DNA of 36,213 nucleotides from Oscillospiraceae bacterium (GTDB lineage: Bacteria; Bacillota; Clostridia; Oscillospirales; Ruminococcaceae): positions 1-36,213 of the forward strand of contig JAFQIY010000019.1 of NCBI GenBank assembly GCA_017415165.1, written 5' to 3'. This document shows, in pieces, positions 7,966-15,291 of this stretch. The position numbers and the translations under genes are program-made. A model generated the notes under the pieces. It saw only the letters and a program-made list of their open reading frames with translations. It had not been told where the DNA came from and did no database searches. Each line of letters opens with the position of its first letter. The first letter of the stretch is position 1.

Positions 7966-9321
7966 TTAGTATGCAACGCCCTGCCACTTCATAGCGTCAG
8001 CAATCTTTACGAAGCCAGCGATGTTAGCACCCATAATGAGGTTGCCCTTGTCGCCGTACTTTTCAGCTGTATCGTAAGCAGCATTGAAGATGTTCTTCAT
8101 AATGCCCTTGAGCTTTTCGTCAACTTCTTCAGCTGTCCAGGAGTATCTCATAGAGTTCTGGCACATTTCGAGAGCGGAAACTGCAACACCGCCAGCGTTA
8201 ACAGCCTTGGAAGGACCAACAACTACGCCGTTCTGTACGAGGTATTCAACAGCCTCAGCAGTTGTAGGCATATTGGAAACTTCGATGTAGAACTTTGTGC
8301 CGTTAGCAACAATCTTCTTAGCGTCTTCAATGCCAACTTCGTTCTGTGTTGCGCAAGGCATAACAACGTCAACCTTAACGCCCCATGGCTTTTCACCAGC
8401 GAAGAACTTAGCACCGAACTTGTCAGCGTAATCCTGAACCTTATCTCTACCGGAAGAACGCATTTCGAGCATATAAGCAGCCTTTTCAGCTGTGATGCCG
8501 TCTTCATCGTAAACATATCCGTCAGGACCGGAAATTGTAAGAACCTTACCGCCGAGTTCGTTAATCTTGAGAACTGCACCCCAAGCTACGTTACCGAAGC
8601 CGGAAACAGCGAATGTCTTGCCCTTGATATCTTCGCCCCACTTCTTGAGTGTTTCATCACAGAAGTAAACAGCACCGTAGCCTGTAGCTTCAGGACGGAT
8701 AAGGCTGCCGCCGTAAGAAATGCTCTTACCTGTGAGAACGCCGTTTTCGAAGTTGTTGCAGATTCTCTTGTACTGACCGTAGAGGTAGCCGATTTCTCTT
8801 GCGCCAACACCGATATCACCTGCAGGAACGTCAACGCTTGCGCCGATGTGACGGTAGAGTTCAGTCATGAAGCTCTGGCAGAAACGCATGATTTCTCCGT
8901 CGGAACGGCCTCTTGGGTCGAAGTCGGAGCCGCCCTTACCGCCACCGATTGGGAGACCTGTAAGGCTATTCTTGAAGCACTGTTCAAAACCGAGGAACTT
9001 GATGATGCTTGCGTTTACGGATGGGTGGAAACGGAGACCGCCCTTGTAAGGACCGATTGCAGAGTTGAACTGGCATCTGTAGCCGCGGTTAACCTGAATG
9101 TTGCCGTTGTCATCAACCCAGGAAACTCTGAAGGAGATGAAACGTTCAGGCTCAACGATTCTGTCGATGATGCCGTTTGTTTCGAAAGACTTATCCTGTT
9201 CAACAACAGGTTCGAAAGATTCAAGAACTTCCTTTACAGCCTGAAGGAATTCAGGTTCGCCTGGGTTACGCTTTTCAACCTGAGCGTAAACGCCGGCAAG
9301 GTACTCATTTTTAAATGCCAT
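7966..9321 (-). CDS. gdhA: NADP-type glutamate dehydrogenase
   Basis: GdhA interconverts 2-oxoglutarate plus ammonia and glutamate, and is the main ammonia-assimilating enzyme of many rumen and gut Clostridia. The 451 residues match the hexameric bacterial enzyme. PYKGGLRFHP (91-100) binds substrate, PIGGGKGGSDFDP (124-136) carries the catalytic lysine K129, and PAGDIGVG (166-173) holds the conserved aspartate. The Rossmann stretch AVSGFGNVAWGA in the second half binds the nucleotide, and the KGGSDFDP form of the motif is typical of NADP-type enzymes. The ATG is preceded by AGGGAGGAT about ten bases away and by its own promoter at 9400-9428. It is a single-gene unit with a terminator. No anomalies seen. 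Confidence 0.97.
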   Translation of the reverse strand: MAFKNEYLAGVYAQVEKRNPGEPEFLQAVKEVLESFEPVVEQDKSFETNGIIDRIVEPERFISFRVSWVDDNGNIQVNRGYRCQFNSAIGPYKGGLRFHPSVNASIIKFLGFEQCFKNSLTGLPIGGGKGGSDFDPRGRSDGEIMRFCQSFMTELYRHIGASVDVPAGDIGVGAREIGYLYGQYKRICNNFENGVLTGKSISYGGSLIRPEATGYGAVYFCDETLKKWGEDIKGKTFAVSGFGNVAWGAVLKINELGGKVLTISGPDGYVYDEDGITAEKAAYMLEMRSSGRDKVQDYADKFGAKFFAGEKPWGVKVDVVMPCATQNEVGIEDAKKIVANGTKFYIEVSNMPTTAEAVEYLVQNGVVVGPSKAVNAGGVAVSALEMCQNSMRYSWTAEEVDEKLKGIMKNIFNAAYDTAEKYGDKGNLIMGANIAGFVKIADAMKWQGVAY

Positions 9322-9399
9322 GGTAAAAATCCTCCCTATAAATTACATTTTAAGGCAGCATATGGTAAAAACAAAACACTACCCAACTTTACAATAAAC

Positions 9400-9428
9400 A
9401 GTATACTACATACCGACAAATTTTGCAA
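9400..9428 (-). promoter_or_regulatory. Promoter of gdhA
   Basis: Read on the minus strand, TTGCAA (9423-9428) and TATACT (9400-9405) are separated by 17 bases, about 79 bases before the gdhA start. The leader between them and the gene shows no obvious riboswitch. Confidence 0.65.
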
Positions 9429-9524
9429 GAGTTTTTCAGAAAAAAATCCAAAATTTTTGAAAAAAAGTAATTTTAGCCAAAAAGTCGGTGCAAAATGCAA
9501 CTTTGCAAGTTAAATAATTCAAAA

Positions 9525-10238
9525 TCAATATTTCAGAATATTTACGCAGATTTTGTAATCGGGCATAAGCTGACCCACAACAGCATAGAAATTTTTGCTG
9601 TGGTCGGGGAAAATAAAGTGTGCATATTCGTGAATAAAAACGTAAGCCGCACACATTTCGGGGTACAGCGCAAGGCGGCTGTTCATCACGATTTTTCCCT
9701 TGGTGTAGTGGCAGCTTCCCCAGCGTGAGGTCATTTTCCGTATCTGCAATTCCGCCATCGGCACATCGTATCCTTTGGCACGGAACATCTCACAGGTACG
9801 CTTATTAAGAGACTCAAACAGCTTTTTCGTTTCATCCGCATAGAATTTTTCCAGCAGTTTGCCGACACGTTCTGAATTTTTCGCCTGCACAATAATATCC
9901 TTATTATGTAAAAATACGGTTTCTTTTGGCAAAATTTCTATACACAAAGTATAATAATCCCCAAAATAACTAAGAGTATCGCCATTTTCGTATATTTCAT
10001 CAGCTGTTGGCAGCTGCGGTTCGGCACTTTTTACTTCGTAGCGGTCAAGTGCGTCAAGAATAAAATCCGACTTTTCACGGATAAAATCCTCGATGTGTGC
10101 AATCGTGACACGGCTGTTTGCACTGACGTAAACGAACCCGTCAGGCTTGATACGCAGATTTAAATTCTTCACACGCTTCCGTGTTAAAATCCATTTTATC
10201 TCCTTGCCGCTGCAGGTAAGCGTGCGGAAATCAGTCAT
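9525..10238 (-). CDS. YgjP-like (DUF45/SprT-like) zinc metallopeptidase
   Basis: This 237-residue protein has the YgjP-like layout. An N-terminal beta-rich part (NLNLRIKPDGFVYVSA) is followed by the conserved SRWGSC (171-176) and the zinc-protease site HEYAH (203-207), with a third ligand at H213 in PDHSKNFY. Members are predicted intracellular metallopeptidases, often found near restriction or DNA-repair genes; their substrate is not well known. The ATG at 10238 gives an eight-base overlap (ATGACTGA) with the stop of the upstream cation transporter and has GAGG six bases before it. A TTG fifteen bases upstream is possible but less convincing. Fold and active site are clear; biological role is not. 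Confidence 0.85.
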   Translation of the reverse strand: MTDFRTLTCSGKEIKWILTRKRVKNLNLRIKPDGFVYVSANSRVTIAHIEDFIREKSDFILDALDRYEVKSAEPQLPTADEIYENGDTLSYFGDYYTLCIEILPKETVFLHNKDIIVQAKNSERVGKLLEKFYADETKKLFESLNKRTCEMFRAKGYDVPMAELQIRKMTSRWGSCHYTKGKIVMNSRLALYPEMCAAYVFIHEYAHFIFPDHSKNFYAVVGQLMPDYKICVNILKY

Positions 10239-11403
10239 GGAAAGCCTCGTCAACAGTTATCACAGGGAAGAAGCGTTCGTCCTCACGGCGGATGCGTTCC
10301 TTTACAAGTTCGGTAATTTTATTCACCTCGGCAGGCTTGTGAGTGCTGCTGATAACCATATCAAAAATGAGATTTATTCTGTTCTCTCCGTCAGTAATTC
10401 TGAAATCGTGAATTGTAGCGGTGGAGTCCGTCGCAACAACGCACTTGTACACCATTTCCTTGAGTCCGTTGACGTACTCATTGTCAACAGCAATGGGGTC
10501 GGTGTGGATAACCGTCATAATGCCAAGTTCGTGGAGAATTTTTCTCTCGATTTCATCAATGACCTCGTGCACCTGAACAACGTCAGCATTGTCAGGGACT
10601 TCCGCGTGCACCGATGCAAAAACACGTCCCGGACCGTAGTCGTGCACAATAAGGTCGTGAGTGCCGACGATTATCTTGTCGGATAGCACCATTGTAGTGA
10701 TAGCATTGATTGTTTCACGGGACGGCGGCGTACCGAGAAGCAGGTCAATGGTGTCCTTTGCAAGGTTGAAACCGCTGTACATAATGAGAATTGACACAAT
10801 TACACCGATGAAGCCGTCAATCTGGAACGGCAGGAAATATCCGATAACCGTTGCGGCAATTACCGCACTTGTGGACATAACATCGTTGATGCTGTCCTGT
10901 GCGGTTGCCTTCATAACGGAGGAGTTGATTTTCTTTGCAATGTGGTTGTAGCAGAAGTACATCCACAGCTTAACCAGTACAGATGCCGCAAGAATAATTG
11001 TCATTGGCACGCTGAAATTCATTTCCTCAGGATTGCGGATTTTGTCAATGCCGCCCTTGAAAAGTTCAAAACCCACAAGCATAATGATAAATGACACAAT
11101 CAGGGAGGAAATATATTCAAATCTGCCGTGTCCGAATGGGTGTTCACGGTCGGGGAGACGGTTTGCCATTTTTGCGCCAATTATCGCCACAACACAGCTT
11201 CCCATATCAGAAAGGTTGTTGAAAGCGTCAGAGGTAATTGCGATACTGTTCATAATCGTGCCTATAACAAGCTTCAGCACGAAAAGAAATATATTGCACA
11301 CCGCACCTATTACACCGCCGAGAATGGAATAATTCTGACGGACGGTTTTATCCGCTGTATTTTCGCTGTCCTTGACAAAAGTCTTTACAAGAAGTTTAAT
11401 CAT
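10231..11403 (-). CDS. Cation diffusion facilitator (CDF) family metal transporter
   Basis: This 390-residue membrane protein is a CDF antiporter that exports divalent metals such as Zn2+, Fe2+ or Mn2+ from the cytoplasm in exchange for protons. It has the family's six hydrophobic segments in the first 240 residues. The first metal-site helix is ITSDAFNNLSDMGS, then HPFGHGRFEYISSL, then a second site helix with QDSINDVMS. After about residue 240 comes the cytoplasmic domain (VGTHDLIVHDYGPGRVFASVHAEV). Metal specificity cannot be read off reliably. It is translationally coupled to the YgjP-like gene downstream by an eight-base overlap. An unusually long C-terminal domain, relative to FieF of about 300 residues, is typical of Clostridia. 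Confidence 0.9.
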   Translation of the reverse strand: MIKLLVKTFVKDSENTADKTVRQNYSILGGVIGAVCNIFLFVLKLVIGTIMNSIAITSDAFNNLSDMGSCVVAIIGAKMANRLPDREHPFGHGRFEYISSLIVSFIIMLVGFELFKGGIDKIRNPEEMNFSVPMTIILAASVLVKLWMYFCYNHIAKKINSSVMKATAQDSINDVMSTSAVIAATVIGYFLPFQIDGFIGVIVSILIMYSGFNLAKDTIDLLLGTPPSRETINAITTMVLSDKIIVGTHDLIVHDYGPGRVFASVHAEVPDNADVVQVHEVIDEIERKILHELGIMTVIHTDPIAVDNEYVNGLKEMVYKCVVATDSTATIHDFRITDGENRINLIFDMVISSTHKPAEVNKITELVKERIRREDERFFPVITVDEAFHD

Positions 11404-11426
11404 AAAGTCACTTCCACATATAAATT

Positions 11427-11448
11427 TGCACCTGCCGAAACAGGTGCA
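11427..11448 (-). terminator. Stem-loop after the small membrane protein gene
   Basis: TGCACCTG (11427-11434) and CAGGTGCA (11441-11448) form a perfect 8-bp stem with a six-base loop. On the minus strand it lies just past the small membrane protein gene and before the CDF gene. The following AAATTTAT is a modest T-tract, so termination is plausible but may be partial. Confidence 0.5.
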
Positions 11449-11455
11449 TAGAGTA

Positions 11456-11677
11456 TTAAATAAAATAGTTTACATAAATATATGCCGCAGCAGCGAGAAT
11501 TAGCACAAGCACAAGAATAACCCAAAGCCTGCCCCGGCTTTTTTTCTTCGGTTCATCGAACACCGAGAAGGTTTCCTTGAAGTCACGCTGCATTTCCTTT
11601 ATATCCTGTTCAAGCATACGGATTTTCTGTTTATCCGTAAGCGGCTTGTCAGTTTTGTGTTTCGGCATATTTATCAT
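11456..11677 (-). CDS. Small single-pass membrane protein of unknown function
   Basis: This 73-residue protein has a charged cytoplasmic-type N-terminal part with a short helical stretch (KQKIRMLEQDIKEMQRDFKE, 17-36), a basic patch KKKSRGR (44-50) and one C-terminal membrane helix (about 51-70). I do not recognise a family. It starts seven bases after the SCIFF maturase stop on the same strand, so it is very likely co-transcribed with it. That position could hint at a role in handling the modified peptide, but the secretion genes secD/secF that often follow the maturase in Clostridia are absent here. An internal ATG three codons in is an alternative start. Confidence 0.65.
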   Translation of the reverse strand: MINMPKHKTDKPLTDKQKIRMLEQDIKEMQRDFKETFSVFDEPKKKSRGRLWVILVLVLILAAAAYIYVNYFI

Positions 11678-11684
11678 TCCCGTC

Positions 11685-13070
11685 TCAATCGGAATTTTTC
11701 TCTGCTTCTTCCAGCGCCTTTGCAGCCTTAATCATTATAGCACATTCAAGACGCTTCTTCTGCATTTCGCAGGCAAGCTTGTAGGAACTGAGTATATTTC
11801 CCGCATAGATGAAGTTATTTGCGTTACAGCCGCCGCTGCAGTAGAACTTCGCCCAGCACTTCTTACATTCTTCCTTGGTGTAGATGTGTGCCTTGGCAAA
11901 ATCGTTCTTCATCTCCATATTGAAGCTGCCGTCGTTGAGGTTACCCATCTTGTATTCGTCATAACCAACAAACTGGTGACAAGGGTAAATATCGCCCTCA
12001 GGAGTAATTGCAACATACTCGTTTCCGCTTCCGCAGCCTCTCAGACGCTTGATTGCGCAAGGACCCTGGTCGAGGTCAAGCATAAAGTGGAAGAAGTTGA
12101 AGTGTTTGCCCTGCTTGTCGTGTTCAAGAATGATGTTTGCAAGCTTCTCGTATTCGGAGAAAATTGCAGGCAGGTCACGTTCAGTAAGTGCATAACCCAT
12201 AGTTGGTTCAGCCACAACAGGTTCAACAGAAATCTGGTCGAAGCCTTCGTTGTAGAGGTGAACAACGTCCTCTGCAAAGTCAAGATTGTACTTTGTAAAT
12301 GTACCTCTTACATAGTAATTTTCATAATTTCTCTTTTCGGCAAGCTGCTTGTACTTGTCCATAATCTTATCGTAGCAGCCTGTTCCGTCAACACGCTTTC
12401 TCACGCGGTCGTTTACGCACTTTCTTCCGTCAACGGACATAACAACGTTGGACATTTCCTTGTTGATGAAGTCCATTTTCTCCTCGTCAAGAAGCATACC
12501 GTTTGTAGTGATAGTGAAGCGGAAACGCTTGCCGTACTCAGCTTCCTTGCTTCTGCCGTACTCAACAAGCTGCTTTACAACGTTCCAGTTCATAAGGGGT
12601 TCGCCGCCGAAGAAGTCAAGTTCAAGGTTTTCACGGTCGCCCGAATTTTCAAGCAGGAAATCCATAGCCTTCTTACCTGTTTCAAAGTCCATATGCATAC
12701 GCTTGCCAAGACCGTAATCGCCTGTTGAAGCGAAGCAGTATTCACAACGGAGATTGCAGTCCTGCTCAACAAGCAGACACATAGCCTTGACAGGTGCCGC
12801 AACGGAATACTTTGCAAAGCGTTCATAGTCGTCCTCAGAAAAGAGTATACCGTCGTTGTAAAGCTCAACAACTTCCTTGTAGCAGGTCTTTATATCCTCA
12901 GGTGCATAAAAGCGGGAAAGCTTTTCCACAACCTTTTCGGGACATTCCTCAGCAAACGGAGGTTCAACGTTATCGAGAATATCATATGTAAGCTCGTCCA
13001 CAAGATGAACGCCGCCGCTGTGCACATCAAGAACAATATTGAGTCCGTTGAGTTTATACTTGTGTATCAT
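11685..13070 (-). CDS. scfB: SCIFF peptide radical SAM maturase
   Basis: This 461-residue enzyme is a radical SAM/SPASM protein that installs a thioether crosslink in the SCIFF peptide encoded upstream. An N-terminal peptide-recognition (RRE-like) domain covers about residues 1-85. The radical SAM cluster motif is CNLRCEYC (C105, C109, C112). The C-terminal SPASM region carries the cysteines of GCGSGNEYVAITPEGDIYPC and CKKCWAKFYCSGGC that hold two further [4Fe-4S] clusters. The ATG is chosen because AAAAGGA lies nine bases before it; a TTG three codons upstream directly abuts that site. A MITE-like repeat separates it from the peptide gene, an unusual interruption of this otherwise conserved pair. 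The product's function in the cell is not established. Confidence 0.95.
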   Translation of the reverse strand: MIHKYKLNGLNIVLDVHSGGVHLVDELTYDILDNVEPPFAEECPEKVVEKLSRFYAPEDIKTCYKEVVELYNDGILFSEDDYERFAKYSVAAPVKAMCLLVEQDCNLRCEYCFASTGDYGLGKRMHMDFETGKKAMDFLLENSGDRENLELDFFGGEPLMNWNVVKQLVEYGRSKEAEYGKRFRFTITTNGMLLDEEKMDFINKEMSNVVMSVDGRKCVNDRVRKRVDGTGCYDKIMDKYKQLAEKRNYENYYVRGTFTKYNLDFAEDVVHLYNEGFDQISVEPVVAEPTMGYALTERDLPAIFSEYEKLANIILEHDKQGKHFNFFHFMLDLDQGPCAIKRLRGCGSGNEYVAITPEGDIYPCHQFVGYDEYKMGNLNDGSFNMEMKNDFAKAHIYTKEECKKCWAKFYCSGGCNANNFIYAGNILSSYKLACEMQKKRLECAIMIKAAKALEEAEKNSD

Positions 13071-13187
13071 AATCTTCAATCCTTTTCAATGTGTATAGAA
13101 AAAATCCCCAACATATACAATATAATGTCGGGAAAAAACAACTTTTCAATAAAGCAAATAAGGGACATTACTGTCCCTTGCATTTTG

Positions 13188-13367
13188 CCGAAAAAGTCTT
13201 TTCGGCAATGAAGAATGAATATTGAATAATGAAGAATGAAGAATTACGGTATTGCCTTCGGCAATAATATTAAAATCTGTCCGCAAAGCGGACACCTTAA
13301 TTATTCACTATTCATTATTCTTTTTTCACTATTCATTAGCCTGGCGAGTTTGCTGACAGGCTAACAA
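13188..13367. repeat. MITE-like dispersed repeat, copy A
   Basis: This roughly 180-base AT-rich element starts with a GCCGAAAA...TTTTCGGC hairpin. It continues with degenerate GAATGAAGAATGAATATTG repeats, then two perfect short palindromes, ATTGCCTTCGGCAAT (13251-13265) and TGTCCGCAAAGCGGACA (13278-13294). It closes with ACCTTAATTATTCACTATTC repeats inverted relative to the left end, and a TTAGCCTG/CAGGCTAA hairpin. The same order of parts occurs at 36063-36213. It has no coding capacity and lies between scfA and scfB. A non-autonomous mobile element or a structured intergenic repeat both fit. Confidence 0.75.
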
Positions 13368-13390
13368 GTACTCCATTCCTCAGTGCGTGA

Positions 13391-13528
13391 TTACTTTTCG
13401 CACTTCTGGTTAGCAACTGTGCAGGAAGTCTTGCAAGCAGACTGACAGGAAGCCTGGCACTTGCCGCAGCCGCCCTTAGCAGCAGTTTTCTTCAGGTTAG
13501 CCTTGTTGATTGTAAGAATGTGCTTCAT
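13391..13528 (-). CDS. scfA: SCIFF ribosomal peptide precursor (six cysteines in forty-five residues)
   Basis: This tiny gene encodes exactly 45 residues with cysteines at 21, 24, 28, 32, 36 and 43, the hallmark of SCIFF. The N-terminal leader MKHILTINKANLKKTAAK precedes a core GGCGKCQASCQSACK followed by TSCTVANQKCEK. Work on clostridial SCIFF maturases assigned a thioether bond between Cys32 and Thr37, and both residues are present here at those numbers. The start has a perfect GGAGG ten bases upstream, and a promoter with 17-base spacing precedes it at 13561-13589. The modified peptide is nearly universal in Clostridia but its job is unknown. Identification is near certain. Confidence 0.95.
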   Translation of the reverse strand: MKHILTINKANLKKTAAKGGCGKCQASCQSACKTSCTVANQKCEK

Positions 13529-13560
13529 GAGAAAACCTCCGATAAAAATAGATTACAAGT

Positions 13561-13589
13561 ATTATACCACATATCTTGTCGTATTGCAA
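13561..13589 (-). promoter_or_regulatory. Promoter of scfA
   Basis: On the minus strand TTGCAA (13584-13589) and a perfect TATAAT (13561-13566) are spaced by 17 bases and lie 33 bases before the scfA start. It is a strong, simple promoter, consistent with high expression of the peptide. Confidence 0.75.
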
Positions 13590-13597
13590 TAGTCATT

Positions 13598-13999
13598 TTA
13601 ACGAAATCTTTGGGGAGAATTTACACCAATTATACCACCCAATGAAGAACATATCAATATTATTAACAGTTTGGTAAAAAAGCCGCCTGCGGAAAAGCTT
13701 CTGACAAAAATAATTCCGCCTAAAAGCGTTACTCCGAAAATTATTGCGCCGCACATCAGACCCGTTTTAAGACCGTCTTTTCTCCGTCTTTTTGCCGCCG
13801 TAAAGCTTGCGCCGAAGCAGCCTGCGCAGAGGGCGATGCTTGACATTATCGTGAATGCACCGTCGCTCAGGTCAATAACCGTTGCGATTGCCGAAAAAGC
13901 AAGCAGCGTGACAAAAACAGCGCCTATGCAGGCGAAAACCGAGTGCACAACAGCTGTTATACGTTCCCTGCGGAGACGTTGTGCAGGTGTCTTACGCAT
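13598..13999 (-). CDS. TIGR04086-type four-pass membrane protein
   Basis: This 133-residue protein has a basic N-terminus and four hydrophobic segments at about 18-42, 47-66, 77-100 and 106-124, with the basic loop KRRRKDGLKTG between the second and third. Its size, topology and position between yajC and the SCIFF genes match the uncharacterised TIGR04086 membrane family of Clostridia. The recurrent neighbourhood suggests a link to membrane insertion or handling of the SCIFF peptide, but no activity is known. Its ribosome binding site GGGGGA lies inside the 3' arm of a long hairpin (14004-14050), an unusual arrangement that may limit its translation or transcription. Confidence 0.75.
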   Translation of the reverse strand: MRKTPAQRLRRERITAVVHSVFACIGAVFVTLLAFSAIATVIDLSDGAFTIMSSIALCAGCFGASFTAAKRRRKDGLKTGLMCGAIIFGVTLLGGIIFVRSFSAGGFFTKLLIILICSSLGGIIGVNSPQRFR

Positions 14000-14003
14000 A
14001 AAA

Positions 14004-14050
14004 ATTCCCCCGTTCCGAATACTGCTTAATTATATTCGGAGCGAGGGAAT
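14004..14050 (-). terminator. Long hairpin between yajC and the next gene, overlapping its ribosome binding site
   Basis: The arms 14004-14020 and 14034-14050 pair over 17 positions with only one mismatch and one G-T wobble around a 13-base loop. On the minus strand the 3' arm ends in GGGGGAATTTTTATG: the arm contains the ribosome binding site, and the T-run leads straight into the start codon of the membrane-protein gene. It has the shape of an intrinsic terminator for yajC, and can also act as an attenuator or a ribosome-binding-site lock for the next gene. Confidence 0.7.
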
Positions 14051-14069
14051 ATTATTCTTTAATCGGAAA

Positions 14070-14447
14070 TTACTTCTTGCTGATTTCTTCTTCAGGCATA
14101 TCGTGAATTGTAGCATTTTCGGAAATTGCCCAGAGCTTTACACGAATTTTGCTGCGGTCGCCGCCTGTTTCGATAACAACAGTGTCCTCAGTCTTGCGGA
14201 CAACAATACCTGTGATGCCGCCGATTGTTGTAACCTCGTCACCAATCTGAAGATTGTCACGGAGCTGCTTTGCTTCCTTTTCCTTCTTCTTCTGAGGACG
14301 AATCATAAAGAAATAGAAAACAACGATAACCAGACCAAAAGAAAAAATCATATAAATGATAGAGCCTGTCATACTTGCCTGCTGAGCAGCAGCGTCACCT
14401 GTTGCAGCTGTTGCTGCGAGCATTGTGTTTAAAAGTGCTGTATTCAT
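14070..14447 (-). CDS. yajC: Preprotein translocase accessory subunit YajC
   Basis: YajC is a small membrane partner of the SecDF complex that assists protein export through SecYEG. This 125-residue version has a short Ala/Thr-rich N-terminal tail, one membrane helix (about 28-48) ending in the signature FFMIRPQKKKEKE (46-58), and a cytoplasmic domain with LQIGDEVTTIGGITGIV. The tail after that (about 107-125) is acidic. A promoter lies just upstream. secD and secF, its usual partners, are not in this window. Confidence 0.95.
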   Translation of the reverse strand: MNTALLNTMLAATAATGDAAAQQASMTGSIIYMIFSFGLVIVVFYFFMIRPQKKKEKEAKQLRDNLQIGDEVTTIGGITGIVVRKTEDTVVIETGGDRSKIRVKLWAISENATIHDMPEEEISKK

Positions 14448-14483
14448 TGAAAAAATCCTCCTGTAAAATAAAACAATACTATT

Positions 14484-14511
14484 ATTATACCATTATTTCC
14501 CCAACTTGCAA
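14484..14511 (-). promoter_or_regulatory. Promoter of yajC
   Basis: On the minus strand TTGCAA (14506-14511) and TATAAT (14484-14489) are separated by 16 bases, 37 bases before the yajC start. It lies in the gap after the acetyltransferase gene, so yajC can be expressed independently of it. Confidence 0.6.
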
Positions 14512-14532
14512 GGGTTTTCACAAAAATTTTAT

Positions 14533-15291
14533 TTATTCAATATCGAAAGCGTTCATTTCCGTCCATACGGGGTAGTATCCTGCTTTTCTTGCTGTATTCT
14601 GAGAAGCAATGTTGCCGCTCCAGGTGCTGTAATATGGGATTGCGCCGTGCATAAAGACTGCCTGAGTAAGTGCGGAAACAAGCTCGGTTGCAATGCCTAT
14701 TCCGCGGTATTCGGGGAGCACGTCAATTCCAATCTGCCAGAAGCGCTCGCTGTCGTTGCTTGCTCCTGCCATACCCACGATTTTTCCGCCGTTGACAGCG
14801 CATACCGCCAGTACGTCGTGACGCGGCTTGGTTGAGTCGTACATAAGAGCATTGCTGAAGCCCTTGACGGGGTAAAGCTCGGAAATAATCTGAGGCTTTT
14901 CGTAAAATTTCAGCTTGAATTTGTTGCTGGGAATATATTTGTACGGTGTAGCAGGCAGGTAGAAAATGCTGTTGAAGGCAATAGCCTTGTTGTACTTGGC
15001 AAGCTGAGCGTTGATTTTCCAGATTTTCGTCTGCTCGAAAATTTCCGCACCGCTGTATTTGCTGAGCAAATCGTTTGCAAAGTCCAGCATTTCGCTTGCT
15101 GCCGTGATTACAGTGCCGTTGCCCATAGTTGCCGCCTTGAAAAAATCAGGCTCGGCACGGAAAATTCTGCGTCCATCGGTTATGCGTGCAAGAGTAGCCC
15201 TGTTGCCCTTGCGGACAAAATCCTCAGGGTTGCAGCAGTAATCGAGAGCAAGCTGTGCAGCTGCCGCTGAAATAAGCTCATTTTTAAACAT
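14533..15291 (-). CDS. GNAT-family N-acetyltransferase
   Basis: This 252-residue protein has a GNAT fold in its second half. GKIVGMAGASNDSERFWQIGIDVLPEYRGIGIATELVSAL contains the acetyl-CoA-binding motif Q/R-x-x-G-x-G/A as YRGIGIATEL, followed by NIASQNTARKAGYYP typical of the last strand-helix. The N-terminal half (to about 150) is a less conserved extension. The substrate is unknown. The start at 15291 gives an eight-base overlap with the upstream NUDIX gene; a farther upstream start would require a much larger overlap. Co-transcription with the NUDIX and aroQ genes is likely. Confidence 0.85.
   Translation of the reverse strand: MFKNELISAAAAQLALDYCCNPEDFVRKGNRATLARITDGRRIFRAEPDFFKAATMGNGTVITAASEMLDFANDLLSKYSGAEIFEQTKIWKINAQLAKYNKAIAFNSIFYLPATPYKYIPSNKFKLKFYEKPQIISELYPVKGFSNALMYDSTKPRHDVLAVCAVNGGKIVGMAGASNDSERFWQIGIDVLPEYRGIGIATELVSALTQAVFMHGAIPYYSTWSGNIASQNTARKAGYYPVWTEMNAFDIE

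Noticed and set aside
9322-9400. Riboswitch in the gdhA leader
   Set aside because: The leader is short, AT-rich and shows no stable stem or known aptamer motif.
7954-9513. Long 519-residue open frame on the + strand opposite gdhA
   Set aside because: It is an antisense shadow of the highly conserved gdhA gene; the translation has no recognisable domain and is cysteine- and valine-rich as expected of a reverse frame.
11577-12728. 383-residue + strand frame opposite scfB
   Set aside because: Shadow of the SCIFF maturase; no ribosome binding site and no domain.
13188-13367. Tandem AT repeat near scfA as a CRISPR array
   Set aside because: No regularly spaced identical repeats with unique spacers; the element has inverted, degenerate repeats and a second copy elsewhere.
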